64,000 bases of DNA from Odoribacter laneus YIT 12061. Lineage in GTDB: Bacteria; Bacteroidota; Bacteroidia; Bacteroidales; Marinifilaceae. The translations under genes were made by a program, and so were the position numbers. This document shows, piece after piece, positions 8,463 to 16,380 of this stretch; positions within the stretch are counted from its first letter, which is position 1; each line of letters opens with the position of its first letter. The notes under the pieces are model-generated. The model saw only the letters and a list, made by a program, of their open reading frames with translations. It was not told the origin of the DNA and searched no databases. The DNA is taken from assembly GCF_000243215.1 (NCBI RefSeq), contig NZ_JH594597.1, positions 116,091-180,090 of the forward strand, given 5' to 3'.

Positions 8463-8493
8463 CAAAGGTAGATATTTTTGGAATAATTGCAAA
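8463..8493 (-). promoter_or_regulatory. Promoter of tRNA-Leu
   Basis: Read on the minus strand: TTTG (8493-8490), 19 bases, then TACCTTTG (8470-8463). This is a full match to the Bacteroidetes -33/-7 pattern. The predicted start lies about 7 bases further, close to the mature 5' end at 8448. Confidence 0.82.
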
Positions 8494-8773
8494 TCCTCCT
8501 CTAATTTTTTTAATTTATTTCGGTAAAATGTATCCTTTTTAAACGTTCCTTCGTATGAATCATTGTTCTTAATGTTCAATACTCATGTTCAAAAATGATT
8601 CCCCCTGAGGACTTTACCGACGGGGGATTATTTATTTAGCTATTGCAATCGAATTTATTAAAAATCCCGTCGAAACTTTGGCTGATTTTTTTCCTATTTT
8701 CGATTCGCGGGGATATCCTTTGATAAATTTATTTTTCTCTCTTCCGGAAAGCTTTTTAACAACCATATTTTAA

Positions 8774-8781
8774 TATTTTTG
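8774..8781 (+). promoter_or_regulatory. Possible -7 element for the TonB receptor gene
   Basis: TATTTTTG matches TAnnTTTG, with a T-run (8753-8757) near the -33 position. It would give a leader of about 175 bases before 8965. No exact TTTG is present at the right spacing, so support is moderate. Confidence 0.4.
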
Positions 8782-8841
8782 TATGAACGATTAGCCATAT
8801 TGTTAGGGCTACTTTAAAATAAATTTTATACCGGAACAATA

Positions 8842-8919
8842 ATGAAAAATATCAGACAGATCTTTTTTTATCCCTTTTCCTCGAGAGGAGCAGGGGCTTA
8901 TATACCTATCGATTCGTAA
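8842..8919 (+). CDS. Possible 25-residue leader peptide
   Basis: An ATG at 8842 opens 25 codons (MKNIRQIFFYPFSS then RGAGAYIPIDS) ending in TAA at 8917-8919, between the possible promoter at 8774 and the receptor ATG at 8965. No homologue or motif is recognised. It may be a chance frame. Confidence 0.15.
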   Translation: MKNIRQIFFYPFSSRGAGAYIPIDS

Positions 8920-8964
8920 ATGTATCCGGATGTTAATACTATGATTTTATCTAATAAGTAAAAT

Positions 8965-11385
8965 ATGAAAGCTGTTTCCCGTTTTTTGCCATCGGTCGTT
9001 TTTTTCCTTTTAATAGGTTTCTCTTCCTTTTCACAACCGAAAGGAAGCCTCAAGGGACGTGTTTACGATTTGAAAAACAACCAGGGAATCCCTTTTGCCA
9101 ATGTCCAGGTATATTCTTCTGCCCTCGGAACGGCTACCGACACAAAAGGTTATTTTGAAATAGACAGCATATCACCCGGATACATTCGGTTGGAAATAAG
9201 CTGTGTCGGTTACAAAACAATTTTATCAGAAGAATATATGGTTAACACTGCTTTTAAAAGAGAGGTAGAAATCGGGTTGGAAGAATTACCGGTCTCTTTG
9301 GAGCAAGTTACAGTAAAAGCAAGCCCTTACCGAAAAACGGCCGAATCTCCTCTATCTGTACAACGAATCGGTATTTCTGAAATTGAAAAGAACCCGGGCG
9401 GGAACCGGGATATTTCAAAAGTACTCCAATCCATGCCGGGAGTGCTTTCTTCTCCGGCTTTCCGAAACGATTTTATTGTCCGAGGCGGGGGGCCCTCCGA
9501 AAACCGGTTTTACTTGGACGACGTAGAGTTGCCCACTCTCAACCATTTTGCTACCCAAGGCGCCTCTGGCGGGGTAGTGAGTATTATAAATGTAGATTTT
9601 GTCAAAGAAGTCAATTTTTATGCGGGAGCATTTCCCGCTTCCCGGGGAAATTTACTCAGTTCCCTACTCGATTTTCAACAAACAACCGGTAACCCGGACC
9701 GGGTCAAAGTCAGGGCTACCCTTGGAGCCACAGATTACGGTCTTTCTTTAGATGGTCCTCTCACTCCTACCACAACTTTCCTTTTATCGGCGCGGCGGAG
9801 TTATCTGAAAATGCTTTTCAGCTTTATCGGGCTTCCCTTTTTACCCGTATACAATGATTTCCAATTCAAAACGGCAACCCGGTTTAATCAAAAGAATGAA
9901 TTTATTTTATTAGGTATTGGGGGATATGATATAAACCGGCTCAATAAAAAAATAAATCATCCGGATGACAATCAAGAATACATTCTGGGTTGGTTACCTG
10001 AAAGCCGGCAATGGAGTTATACTTTAGGGGCTGTTTACAAACAGTACGGAAACAGCTGGCAAAATCTCTGGGTAATCAGTCGCAGTGAGCTAAAAAATAA
10101 AGTGGAGAAATACAGCTTTAACGATAAAAAACTACCCAAATTAGTCGATTATAATTCCGGAGAAGCGGAAAATAAATTTCGTTTTGAACATAAACGGCAG
10201 ATATCTTCTCATTTCCGGCTCACGGCAGGCGTTGGCATAGAATATGCCACCTACCGGAATTCTACGTTCCGGGTCCTCTACTACCAGAATCAATCTCAAA
10301 ATATCGATTATAACCGGCGATTAAATCTCTGGAAATGGTCCTTTTTCGGACAAGTTGTAAAAACATTCGGCGAGGAAAAATTCACCTTATCTTTCGGGCT
10401 CCGGGGAGATGCGACTCATTATGCTGCATCTACTCAAAACATATTCCGGCAAATCTCTCCCCGTCTTTCTCTATCGTATGCTTTGCACCCCAAATGGTTT
10501 CTCCACTTCAATACAGGAAGGTATTACCAACTCCCCTCCTACACGACAATGGGGTATGCGGATGAACAAGGGGAACTGATTAATAAAAGGCACAAATTAA
10601 GATACATCGGCTCTAACCATTATGTTGCGGGCATAGAATTCCGCCCCACCCCCCTTACCCGGATTACAGTAGAAGGTTTCTACAAAACATACGACCACTA
10701 CCCTGTTTCCCTTCTCGACTCTGTTTGTCTGGCCAATAAAGGGACAGATTATGTAGCAGTGGGAGACGAACCGGTCAAACCGGTAGGAGAAGGAAGAAGC
10801 TACGGTATAGAATGTATGCTCCGCACTCAAGAATTTTACGGAATCATAGCTTCTGCAGCTTATACTTTCTACTATAGCGAGTTCAAAAAATTAGACCATA
10901 ATTTACGTTCCTTATCCACTTACATCCCCAGTAACTGGGACAATCGTCACATTTTTACCTTAACGGCCAGCCGCAAATTCAAGCAAAACTGGGACGTCGG
11001 TTTGAAATGGCGTTATGTTGGGAAAGCGCCCTATACGCCCTGGGATATAGAAATGACCTCTTCTATTCCGGCCTGGGACGCCAAGCGGCAGCCTTATTAC
11101 GACTTCAGCCGTTTTAATTCCGAAAGATTACCTGCCTTTCATCAATTGGATATGCGGGTAGACAAAAGTTTCTTTTTCCGGAAATGGTCTCTTATTCTAT
11201 ACGCAGACATTCAAAACATCTATCATTACAAATCCCAAGGTCCCCCTTTACTTGTGCCGGAAAAAGATAAGCAAGGGAACTACATAAAAAATCCGGACCG
11301 GGAAGGTTATTATCAAATGCGTTATATCAAAAATGAAATCGGAGGGACAATTCTGCCTTCTGTAGGGATTATCATCGATTTTTAA
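8965..11385 (+). CDS. TonB-dependent outer-membrane receptor
   Basis: Outer-membrane receptor of 806 residues that would import a ligand using TonB energy. A signal peptide (about 1-23, ending FSSFSQ) is followed by a carboxypeptidase-regulatory-like domain (about 27-115, GRVYDLKNNQGIPFANVQVY). A plug domain (about 120-240, with IVRGGGPSENRFYLDDVELP) and a 22-strand-type barrel ending in a C-terminal Phe (IIIDF) complete the protein. No SusD-like gene follows, so it is not a SusCD pair and the ligand cannot be inferred. The length suits the smaller, non-SusC receptors. It stands alone; the next gene begins 111 bases later. Confidence 0.93.
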   Translation: MKAVSRFLPSVVFFLLIGFSSFSQPKGSLKGRVYDLKNNQGIPFANVQVYSSALGTATDTKGYFEIDSISPGYIRLEISCVGYKTILSEEYMVNTAFKREVEIGLEELPVSLEQVTVKASPYRKTAESPLSVQRIGISEIEKNPGGNRDISKVLQSMPGVLSSPAFRNDFIVRGGGPSENRFYLDDVELPTLNHFATQGASGGVVSIINVDFVKEVNFYAGAFPASRGNLLSSLLDFQQTTGNPDRVKVRATLGATDYGLSLDGPLTPTTTFLLSARRSYLKMLFSFIGLPFLPVYNDFQFKTATRFNQKNEFILLGIGGYDINRLNKKINHPDDNQEYILGWLPESRQWSYTLGAVYKQYGNSWQNLWVISRSELKNKVEKYSFNDKKLPKLVDYNSGEAENKFRFEHKRQISSHFRLTAGVGIEYATYRNSTFRVLYYQNQSQNIDYNRRLNLWKWSFFGQVVKTFGEEKFTLSFGLRGDATHYAASTQNIFRQISPRLSLSYALHPKWFLHFNTGRYYQLPSYTTMGYADEQGELINKRHKLRYIGSNHYVAGIEFRPTPLTRITVEGFYKTYDHYPVSLLDSVCLANKGTDYVAVGDEPVKPVGEGRSYGIECMLRTQEFYGIIASAAYTFYYSEFKKLDHNLRSLSTYIPSNWDNRHIFTLTASRKFKQNWDVGLKWRYVGKAPYTPWDIEMTSSIPAWDAKRQPYYDFSRFNSERLPAFHQLDMRVDKSFFFRKWSLILYADIQNIYHYKSQGPPLLVPEKDKQGNYIKNPDREGYYQMRYIKNEIGGTILPSVGIIIDF

Positions 11386-11496
11386 GCACAAAATATTTCT
11401 CTTCCAGAAGTTCTTCAAACGCTTCGTTGTGAGGTTGAGGATTAATTCTTAATTTTACAACCGGATACAAACTTAATTAACTTATCTGTATACACT

Positions 11497-13761
11497 GTGG
11501 ATTTTTTGCACGAATTAAATGATAATCAAAGAGAAGCTGTTCTCCATACGGAAGGGCCGGCTTTAGTAATTGCCGGTGCAGGTTCCGGAAAAACCCGGGT
11601 ATTGACCTACCGAATTGCCCATCTTTTGAGCAAAGGAATTCCTGCTTATCATATTTTGGCTTTGACTTTTACAAACAAGGCGGCCCGGGAAATGCAAAAA
11701 CGAATTTCCCAGTTGGTCGGTGCAGAAAATGCTTCTAATCTCTGGATGGGGACTTTCCACTCAATTTTTTCCAAAATACTTCGTTTCGAAGCCGATAAGT
11801 TAGGTTATACGTCCAATTTTACCATATACGACACTCAAGATTCTAAAAACCTGATAAAGGCGATTGTCAAAGATCTCAAACTGGACGATAAAGTTTACAA
11901 ACCCAACGATGTATTGGGCCGGATTTCCATGGCGAAAAACAATCTGATTGTCGCGCAGGCCTATGCCCAATCCTCGCGGATCACAAATGCGGATGCTGCT
12001 GCCCGCAAGCCTATGATTGCAGAAATTTACAAGCATTACCAAATGCGGTGTAAACAAAGCGATACGATGGACTTTGACGATTTACTGCTACAAACGAATA
12101 TTTTATTCCGTGATTTTCCGGAAGTATTGGCCAAATATCAGCAGAAATTCCGATATATTCTGGTAGATGAATACCAAGATACCAATTATTCTCAATACCT
12201 CATTATTAAAAAGTTATCGGAAAGTCATCACAATATCTGCGTGGTGGGAGACGATGCACAGAGTATTTACTCTTTCCGGGGAGCCCGTATTGAAAATATA
12301 TTGAATTTCCGGAACGATTATCCGGATTTTAAAATCTTTAAACTGGAACAAAACTACCGTTCGACAACTACGATTGTCAATGCTGCCAACAGTATCATCA
12401 GTAAAAACAAAGAACAAATCCCCAAACGCATTTTTTCTGAAAACGAAGAAGGGGAAAAGATAAAGGTCCTCCGCGCCCTTTCCGATAAAGAAGAAGGATT
12501 CCAAGTCACAAACGAAATATTTAAAATGGCCAATTATGAACAAGAAGAATACAGTGACTTTGCCATTCTCTACCGGACGAACGCCCAGTCCCGTATCCTG
12601 GAAGAAGCTTTGAGAAAACGCAATATTCCTTATAAAATATACGGTGGACAATCCTTTTATCAACGCAAAGAAATAAAAGATTTATTAGCTTATTTCCGCC
12701 TATCTGTCAATCAGAACGACGAAGAAGCTTTCAAAAGAATCATCAACTATCCCCGACGAGGAATCGGAGATACGACCATCGACAAGATCCGGGAGATTGC
12801 CCAGCAACACCGTGTCAGCATGTGGACAGTATTGTGTAATCTGGAAAAAGTAGCCGGTTCATTCAACAATTCCAGTCTTACGAAACTAAATAACTTCCGG
12901 CTTTTAATCGAAAAATTTGCAGAAAGAAGTCAGGAAGAAAATGCTTATGATGTGGCCTGTACAATTGTTCAAAGTTCAGGAATTACAGACGATCTTTCCA
13001 ATGACAGTACCCCGGAAGGTGTTTCCCGTAAAGAAAACATCCAGGAACTTTTAAATGCCATTAAGGATTTCAGTGAAACCGCTTATAAAGAAGGCTTTAG
13101 TGACAAACTGGCCACATTTTTGGAAGGAGTAGCTTTATTGACAGATCAGGACACTGAAAAACCGGGCGACGACAACAAAGTTACCTTAATGACCATTCAT
13201 GCAGCCAAAGGCCTGGAATTTCCCAACGTATTTATTACAGGCATCGAAGAAGAACTTTTCCCAGCCCAGCAATGTGCCAGCAATCCACAGGCATTGGAAG
13301 AGGAAAGGCGCCTCTTTTATGTCGCCTTGACACGGGCAGAAAAAAAAGTAGTGATGTCCTATGCCACCACCCGTTACCGCAACGGACAAATTATTTCTAC
13401 CCGGCCTTCCCGCTTTATTGCAGAAATCGACCCCCACTTTCTGGATGGTTTTATTGCCCCCCGGCAAGAAACTTCTCCTTTCAATTTCAAAACTACTTCC
13501 CCTTTCCGGAAACCCGTTTCTGAAACATTGGCTCCGGTACACACTACTCCCCTTCCGGACATAGGCTCATCAAAACTCAAACCTATTGAGCCAAATTCCG
13601 TAATACCAGGTATGATCCTTTTTCATCCTACCTTCGGAACAGGGAAAGTACTCTCGCTGGAAGGTCTCGGAGTGAATAAAAAAGCAAAAATGTTCTTCAA
13701 TAAAGAAGGTACAAAAACTTTATTGTTAAAATTTGCAAAATTATTCATACAAGAAGATTAA
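11497..13761 (+). CDS. UvrD/PcrA-type ATP-dependent DNA helicase
   Basis: Superfamily 1A 3'-5' helicase of 754 residues, acting in nucleotide-excision repair and in clearing proteins or RNA polymerase from DNA. Walker A is GAGSGKT (27-33). Motif II is VDEYQDTNYSQ, followed by GDDAQSIYSFRGA (motif III), EQNYRST (motif IV) and VTLMTIHAAKGLEFPNVF (motif V). RRLFYVALTRAEK (motif VI) follows. The C-terminal tail after about residue 650 contains the GMILFHPTFGTGKVLSLEG segment typical of PcrA. The frame opens with GTG at 11497, which is needed to include the Q motif (NDNQREAV). The next gene has its own promoter-like site. Confidence 0.95.
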   Translation: MDFLHELNDNQREAVLHTEGPALVIAGAGSGKTRVLTYRIAHLLSKGIPAYHILALTFTNKAAREMQKRISQLVGAENASNLWMGTFHSIFSKILRFEADKLGYTSNFTIYDTQDSKNLIKAIVKDLKLDDKVYKPNDVLGRISMAKNNLIVAQAYAQSSRITNADAAARKPMIAEIYKHYQMRCKQSDTMDFDDLLLQTNILFRDFPEVLAKYQQKFRYILVDEYQDTNYSQYLIIKKLSESHHNICVVGDDAQSIYSFRGARIENILNFRNDYPDFKIFKLEQNYRSTTTIVNAANSIISKNKEQIPKRIFSENEEGEKIKVLRALSDKEEGFQVTNEIFKMANYEQEEYSDFAILYRTNAQSRILEEALRKRNIPYKIYGGQSFYQRKEIKDLLAYFRLSVNQNDEEAFKRIINYPRRGIGDTTIDKIREIAQQHRVSMWTVLCNLEKVAGSFNNSSLTKLNNFRLLIEKFAERSQEENAYDVACTIVQSSGITDDLSNDSTPEGVSRKENIQELLNAIKDFSETAYKEGFSDKLATFLEGVALLTDQDTEKPGDDNKVTLMTIHAAKGLEFPNVFITGIEEELFPAQQCASNPQALEEERRLFYVALTRAEKKVVMSYATTRYRNGQIISTRPSRFIAEIDPHFLDGFIAPRQETSPFNFKTTSPFRKPVSETLAPVHTTPLPDIGSSKLKPIEPNSVIPGMILFHPTFGTGKVLSLEGLGVNKKAKMFFNKEGTKTLLLKFAKLFIQED

Positions 13762-13789
13762 TTATTATCGGATAATAAGTAAAAAAATT

Positions 13790-13797
13790 TATCTTTG
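13790..13797 (+). promoter_or_regulatory. -7 promoter element upstream of the DUF4290 gene
   Basis: TATCTTTG matches the Bacteroidetes -7 element exactly. The predicted start near 13804 gives a leader of almost 140 bases containing a small frame and a hairpin with a T-run. No good TTTG lies at -33. Confidence 0.5.
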
Positions 13798-13816
13798 TCG
13801 CACAATCCTGATAAAG

Positions 13817-13882
13817 ATGCTCTCCGGCAAATATGACGAAACTTTCCCGGAGTTTTTCCGAAAAAAACACAAAAAATTGTAA
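13817..13882 (+). CDS. Possible 21-residue leader peptide / small protein
   Basis: An ATG 13 bases after the predicted transcription start opens 21 codons encoding MLSGKYDETFPEFFRKKHKK plus a final Leu, ending with TAA at 13880-13882. The peptide has an acidic-aromatic first half and a strongly basic tail. A hairpin (CTCCGG 13822-13827 with CCGGAG 13847-13852, then TTTTT) lies inside the frame, an arrangement that could couple its translation to read-through into the DUF4290 gene. No homologue is recognised. It may be chance. Confidence 0.25.
   Translation: MLSGKYDETFPEFFRKKHKKL
13822..13857 (+). terminator. Hairpin with T-run in the DUF4290 leader
   Basis: A 6-bp GC-rich stem (CTCCGG/CCGGAG), 19-base loop and five T form a short terminator-like structure 60 bases downstream of the helicase stop. 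It may end the helicase transcript or act as an attenuator for the next gene. Confidence 0.4.
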
Positions 13883-13941
13883 TGAGGCCCAAATATCTTC
13901 ATCAAATATAAAATTGAGTGGCTTTTAAATAATCCTTAAGA

Positions 13942-14613
13942 ATGGAATATAATACCCAAAAGAAAAAATTACTTCTTCCTGAATACGGCAGAAACATACA
14001 AAAAATGGTGGATCACATCAGAACCATACAAGATAGAGAGGAGCGGAACAGGGCAGCCCGTACAGTCATCGACGTAATGGGTAATCTTTATCCTCATTTA
14101 CGGGATGTTCCGGATTTCAGGCATAAATTATGGGATCATTTGGCAATTATGTCGGAATTTCAATTAGATATAGATGCTCCTTATCCCTTACCTTCTCTGG
14201 AAAAAATCAATGAAAAGCCAGAAAAATTAAAGTACAATACAAATCATATCAAATTCAGACATTACGGAAAGCTCGTTGAAAAATTAATTGAAAAAATAAA
14301 AGAGACAGAAGATCTGGAACAAAAAAGAGCTTTAATTGTACTGACCGCTAATCACATGAAAAAATCCTTTCTTACCTGGAATAAGGATAGTGTAGAAGAC
14401 GAACAAATTTACAACGATATCAATACATACTACGGCAGTACGGTCATTTTACCGGAAGGTATGACCCTCTCTCATTCCAAGGACTTACTTCAAAAGAAGA
14501 GCAAACCCAGTTCCAACAAACCGATACTGAATAAAAACAACAATTCCAAAAACGCCAAGAGAGAGAACAACAATTCCAACAACAATCACTCCTATCATAA
14601 AAAACAGTATTAA
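13942..14613 (+). CDS. DUF4290 domain protein
   Basis: Cytoplasmic protein of 223 residues recognised as the Bacteroidetes-specific DUF4290 family, function unknown. The conserved part covers about residues 1-175. It begins NTQKKKLLLPEYGRNIQKMV and contains NLYPHLRDVPDFRHKLWDHL and an HIKFRHYGKLVEKLI segment. The C-terminal 45 residues are low-complexity, rich in Asn, Lys and Ser, and probably disordered; such a basic tail could bind nucleic acid, but this is speculation. No signal peptide or membrane segment is present. The folK start follows 33 bases later, so the two are probably cotranscribed, as often seen in this phylum. Confidence 0.85.
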   Translation: MEYNTQKKKLLLPEYGRNIQKMVDHIRTIQDREERNRAARTVIDVMGNLYPHLRDVPDFRHKLWDHLAIMSEFQLDIDAPYPLPSLEKINEKPEKLKYNTNHIKFRHYGKLVEKLIEKIKETEDLEQKRALIVLTANHMKKSFLTWNKDSVEDEQIYNDINTYYGSTVILPEGMTLSHSKDLLQKKSKPSSNKPILNKNNNSKNAKRENNNSNNNHSYHKKQY

Positions 14614-14646
14614 ACGGATAAAATAGTATTTTATCCTCCGCTCTTT

Positions 14647-15135
14647 ATGGAAATCACAGTTATTCTCGGAAGTAATACCGGTCAGAAAAGGCAATGGATT
14701 GAAGAAGCCATACGCCGTTTAGTTGGTACAGCAGGACCTGTATTAAAGGCATCTTCCTATTACGAGACGGAGCCTTGGGGATTTAGCTGTGCAGAGACCT
14801 TTCTAAACCGTGTCGTTGTATTTAACAGCCGGCTGGATCCTGAAAATTTTCTGACAAAAGCCTTGGAAATAGAAAAACAATTAGGACGTGTCAGGCACTC
14901 AGGACAACAATACGAATCGCGGACCATTGACATTGACATTCTATTCTGCGATTCTCTTCTCATTCACACTCCTGAGCTCATCGTTCCCCATCCACGCTTA
15001 GCCGAACGTAATTTCGTACTTGTTCCCCTCAACGAAATCATGCCTCATTTTGAACATCCGCTTCTTCACCGGAAAATTTCAGAACTTTTGATTCAGAGTC
15101 CAGATAAACTAAGCGTCAAAAAAATAGAAATGTAA
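14647..15135 (+). CDS. folK: 2-amino-4-hydroxy-6-hydroxymethyldihydropteridine pyrophosphokinase
   Basis: Transfers pyrophosphate from ATP to hydroxymethyl-dihydropterin in folate synthesis, in the cytoplasm. The 162-residue length is normal. Family motifs are GSNTGQKRQWIEEA near the N-terminus and YYETEPWGFS (38-47). FLNRVV and SRTIDIDILF, which carries the metal-binding aspartates, follow, and then LIVPHPRLAERNFVLVPL. It is the last gene before the IS30 element, which begins 30 bases after the stop. The element therefore does not damage the coding region but may have replaced the original terminator. Confidence 0.95.
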   Translation: MEITVILGSNTGQKRQWIEEAIRRLVGTAGPVLKASSYYETEPWGFSCAETFLNRVVVFNSRLDPENFLTKALEIEKQLGRVRHSGQQYESRTIDIDILFCDSLLIHTPELIVPHPRLAERNFVLVPLNEIMPHFEHPLLHRKISELLIQSPDKLSVKKIEM

Positions 15136-15164
15136 AAAAACAGAAACATCCGGGTCGAAAAAGC

Positions 15165-16315
15165 TGAATTCAACTTGCAAATGCAACAGAATTCTGATTA
15201 ATAATTTGTTTAAATATTTCGTTTGGCGTGAGGTATCCAAGTCTTTTACGAGGTCGATTATTGAGTTTATTTTCAATCCACTTAATCTGTTTGTTGGTTA
15301 CTTCACTAAAGTCCTTACCCTTTGGGATATACTGCCTGATAAGCCCGTTGGTGTTTTCATTGGCACCACGTTCCCATGAGTGGTATGGTTTGCAAAAATA
15401 GAATTTTATTTCCAATTTTTGCGCAATTTCCTCGTGCTTTGCAAACTCCTTTCCATTGTCAGCCGTAATTGTGTGTATTAAGTTTTTCACTTTCCGCAGT
15501 GCCCATACTGCAATCTTAGCTACCGGGATGGCTTCTTTTCCCGACAACTTGCGTATCCAGACCCTGCTTGTTGCTCTGTCGTTAATGGTAAGAATGGCAC
15601 CTTTGTGGTTCTTACCAATAATTGTATCTATCTCTAAATCACCAAATCTCTCCTTCAGTTCCACTATCTCGGGACGCTCATCAATATCCACCCTGCCTGG
15701 GATAAATCCTCGCCCTGCATTTTTAGAACCACGTTTGGCATACCTGCGACCTTGTCTGCGAAGATATTTGTGCAGTTTGCCACCCCGCCGCTTATCCTCC
15801 CAAATCCAGCGATATATCGTTTCGTGAGATACCATCGCAATTCCCTCCAAGCGGCTCCTGCCGACAATCTGCTCCGGGCTGAATCCTTTCTTCAACAGCT
15901 TTATTATCCGTTTTCTCATTGCCGGTGTAAGCACTTCCTTGCGATGTTTTTGCTGCTTGCGCCTGTCTGCTTTTCGCTGGGCAAGCTCCATGCTATAGCT
16001 ACCACTTCGGGCGTCGCAATTGCGCTTTATCTCCCTGTAAACAGTGCTTTTATCTACTCCGATAGCTTCCGCTATTGCTTTTTTGCTCATCGGTATTTGC
16101 AACATCATAGAAATTGCATACCTTTGTTCCTCGGTTATATGTTTGCTCATCTGCAACTTTTTTTTCTTTGGACGGACAATTAAAGCAAAGATAGCAAACT
16201 TTATCCATTCAGAGTGAGAGAAAGGGGGACATTGTCTCTCTTTCCTCTCTGAAAAATAAATGTTTTTATTGCTTATTATCCGCACCCAAAAAGTTGCATT
16301 TATAAGTTGAACTCA
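15165..16315 (-). mobile_element. IS30-family insertion sequence, about 1.15 kb
   Basis: One transposase gene bounded by imperfect inverted repeats. The left end (15165-15187) reads TGAATTCAACTTGCAAATGC then AAC. The right end (16293-16315), reverse-complemented, reads TGAGTTCAACTTATAAATGC then AAC. They agree at 20 of 23 positions. The transposase stop lies inside the left repeat. No clear target duplication is visible (agc on the left, aga on the right), so the exact ends may differ by a few bases. It lies between the convergent folK and murA genes and looks intact. Confidence 0.88.
15170..16150 (-). CDS. IS30-family transposase
   Basis: DDE transposase of 326 residues that would mobilise the surrounding element. 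An N-terminal helix-turn-helix (about 1-45, with SKKAIAEAIGVDKSTVYREI) matches the IS30 HTH_38 domain. A second HTH-like part (SPEQIVGRSRLEG) and an integrase-core domain with Asp175, Asp231 and Glu265 follow. The spacing Asp231-x33-Glu265 is typical of IS30. The frame is open upstream to 16285, but the ATG at 16150 starts the family's usual N-terminus (MSKHITEEQRYAI). The gene is complete with no frameshift, so the element may be active. Confidence 0.93.
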   Translation of the reverse strand: MSKHITEEQRYAISMMLQIPMSKKAIAEAIGVDKSTVYREIKRNCDARSGSYSMELAQRKADRRKQQKHRKEVLTPAMRKRIIKLLKKGFSPEQIVGRSRLEGIAMVSHETIYRWIWEDKRRGGKLHKYLRRQGRRYAKRGSKNAGRGFIPGRVDIDERPEIVELKERFGDLEIDTIIGKNHKGAILTINDRATSRVWIRKLSGKEAIPVAKIAVWALRKVKNLIHTITADNGKEFAKHEEIAQKLEIKFYFCKPYHSWERGANENTNGLIRQYIPKGKDFSEVTNKQIKWIENKLNNRPRKRLGYLTPNEIFKQIINQNSVAFAS

Positions 16316-16380
16316 AGAAATTTAAATTCAGACGATTGAGTATCATCTCGCTTTTAAATCCGGAATACCCTCATTAAAAA

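Larger units (their letters stand above)
8471..8964. other. Intergenic region upstream of the TonB receptor
   Basis: About 490 bases. It contains the tRNA promoter, an orphan hairpin (TCCCCC 8600-8605 with GGGGGA 8622-8627) followed on the plus strand by TTATTTATTT, and a promoter-like TATTTTTG at 8774-8781. The hairpin could end a short plus-strand transcript, but no gene precedes it. A 25-codon frame sits at 8842-8919. Confidence 0.5.

Noticed and set aside
15161..16320. Target-site duplication at the IS30 element
   Set aside because: The bases flanking the inverted repeats (agc and aga, or tgaa and ctca with shorter ends) do not form a convincing duplication.
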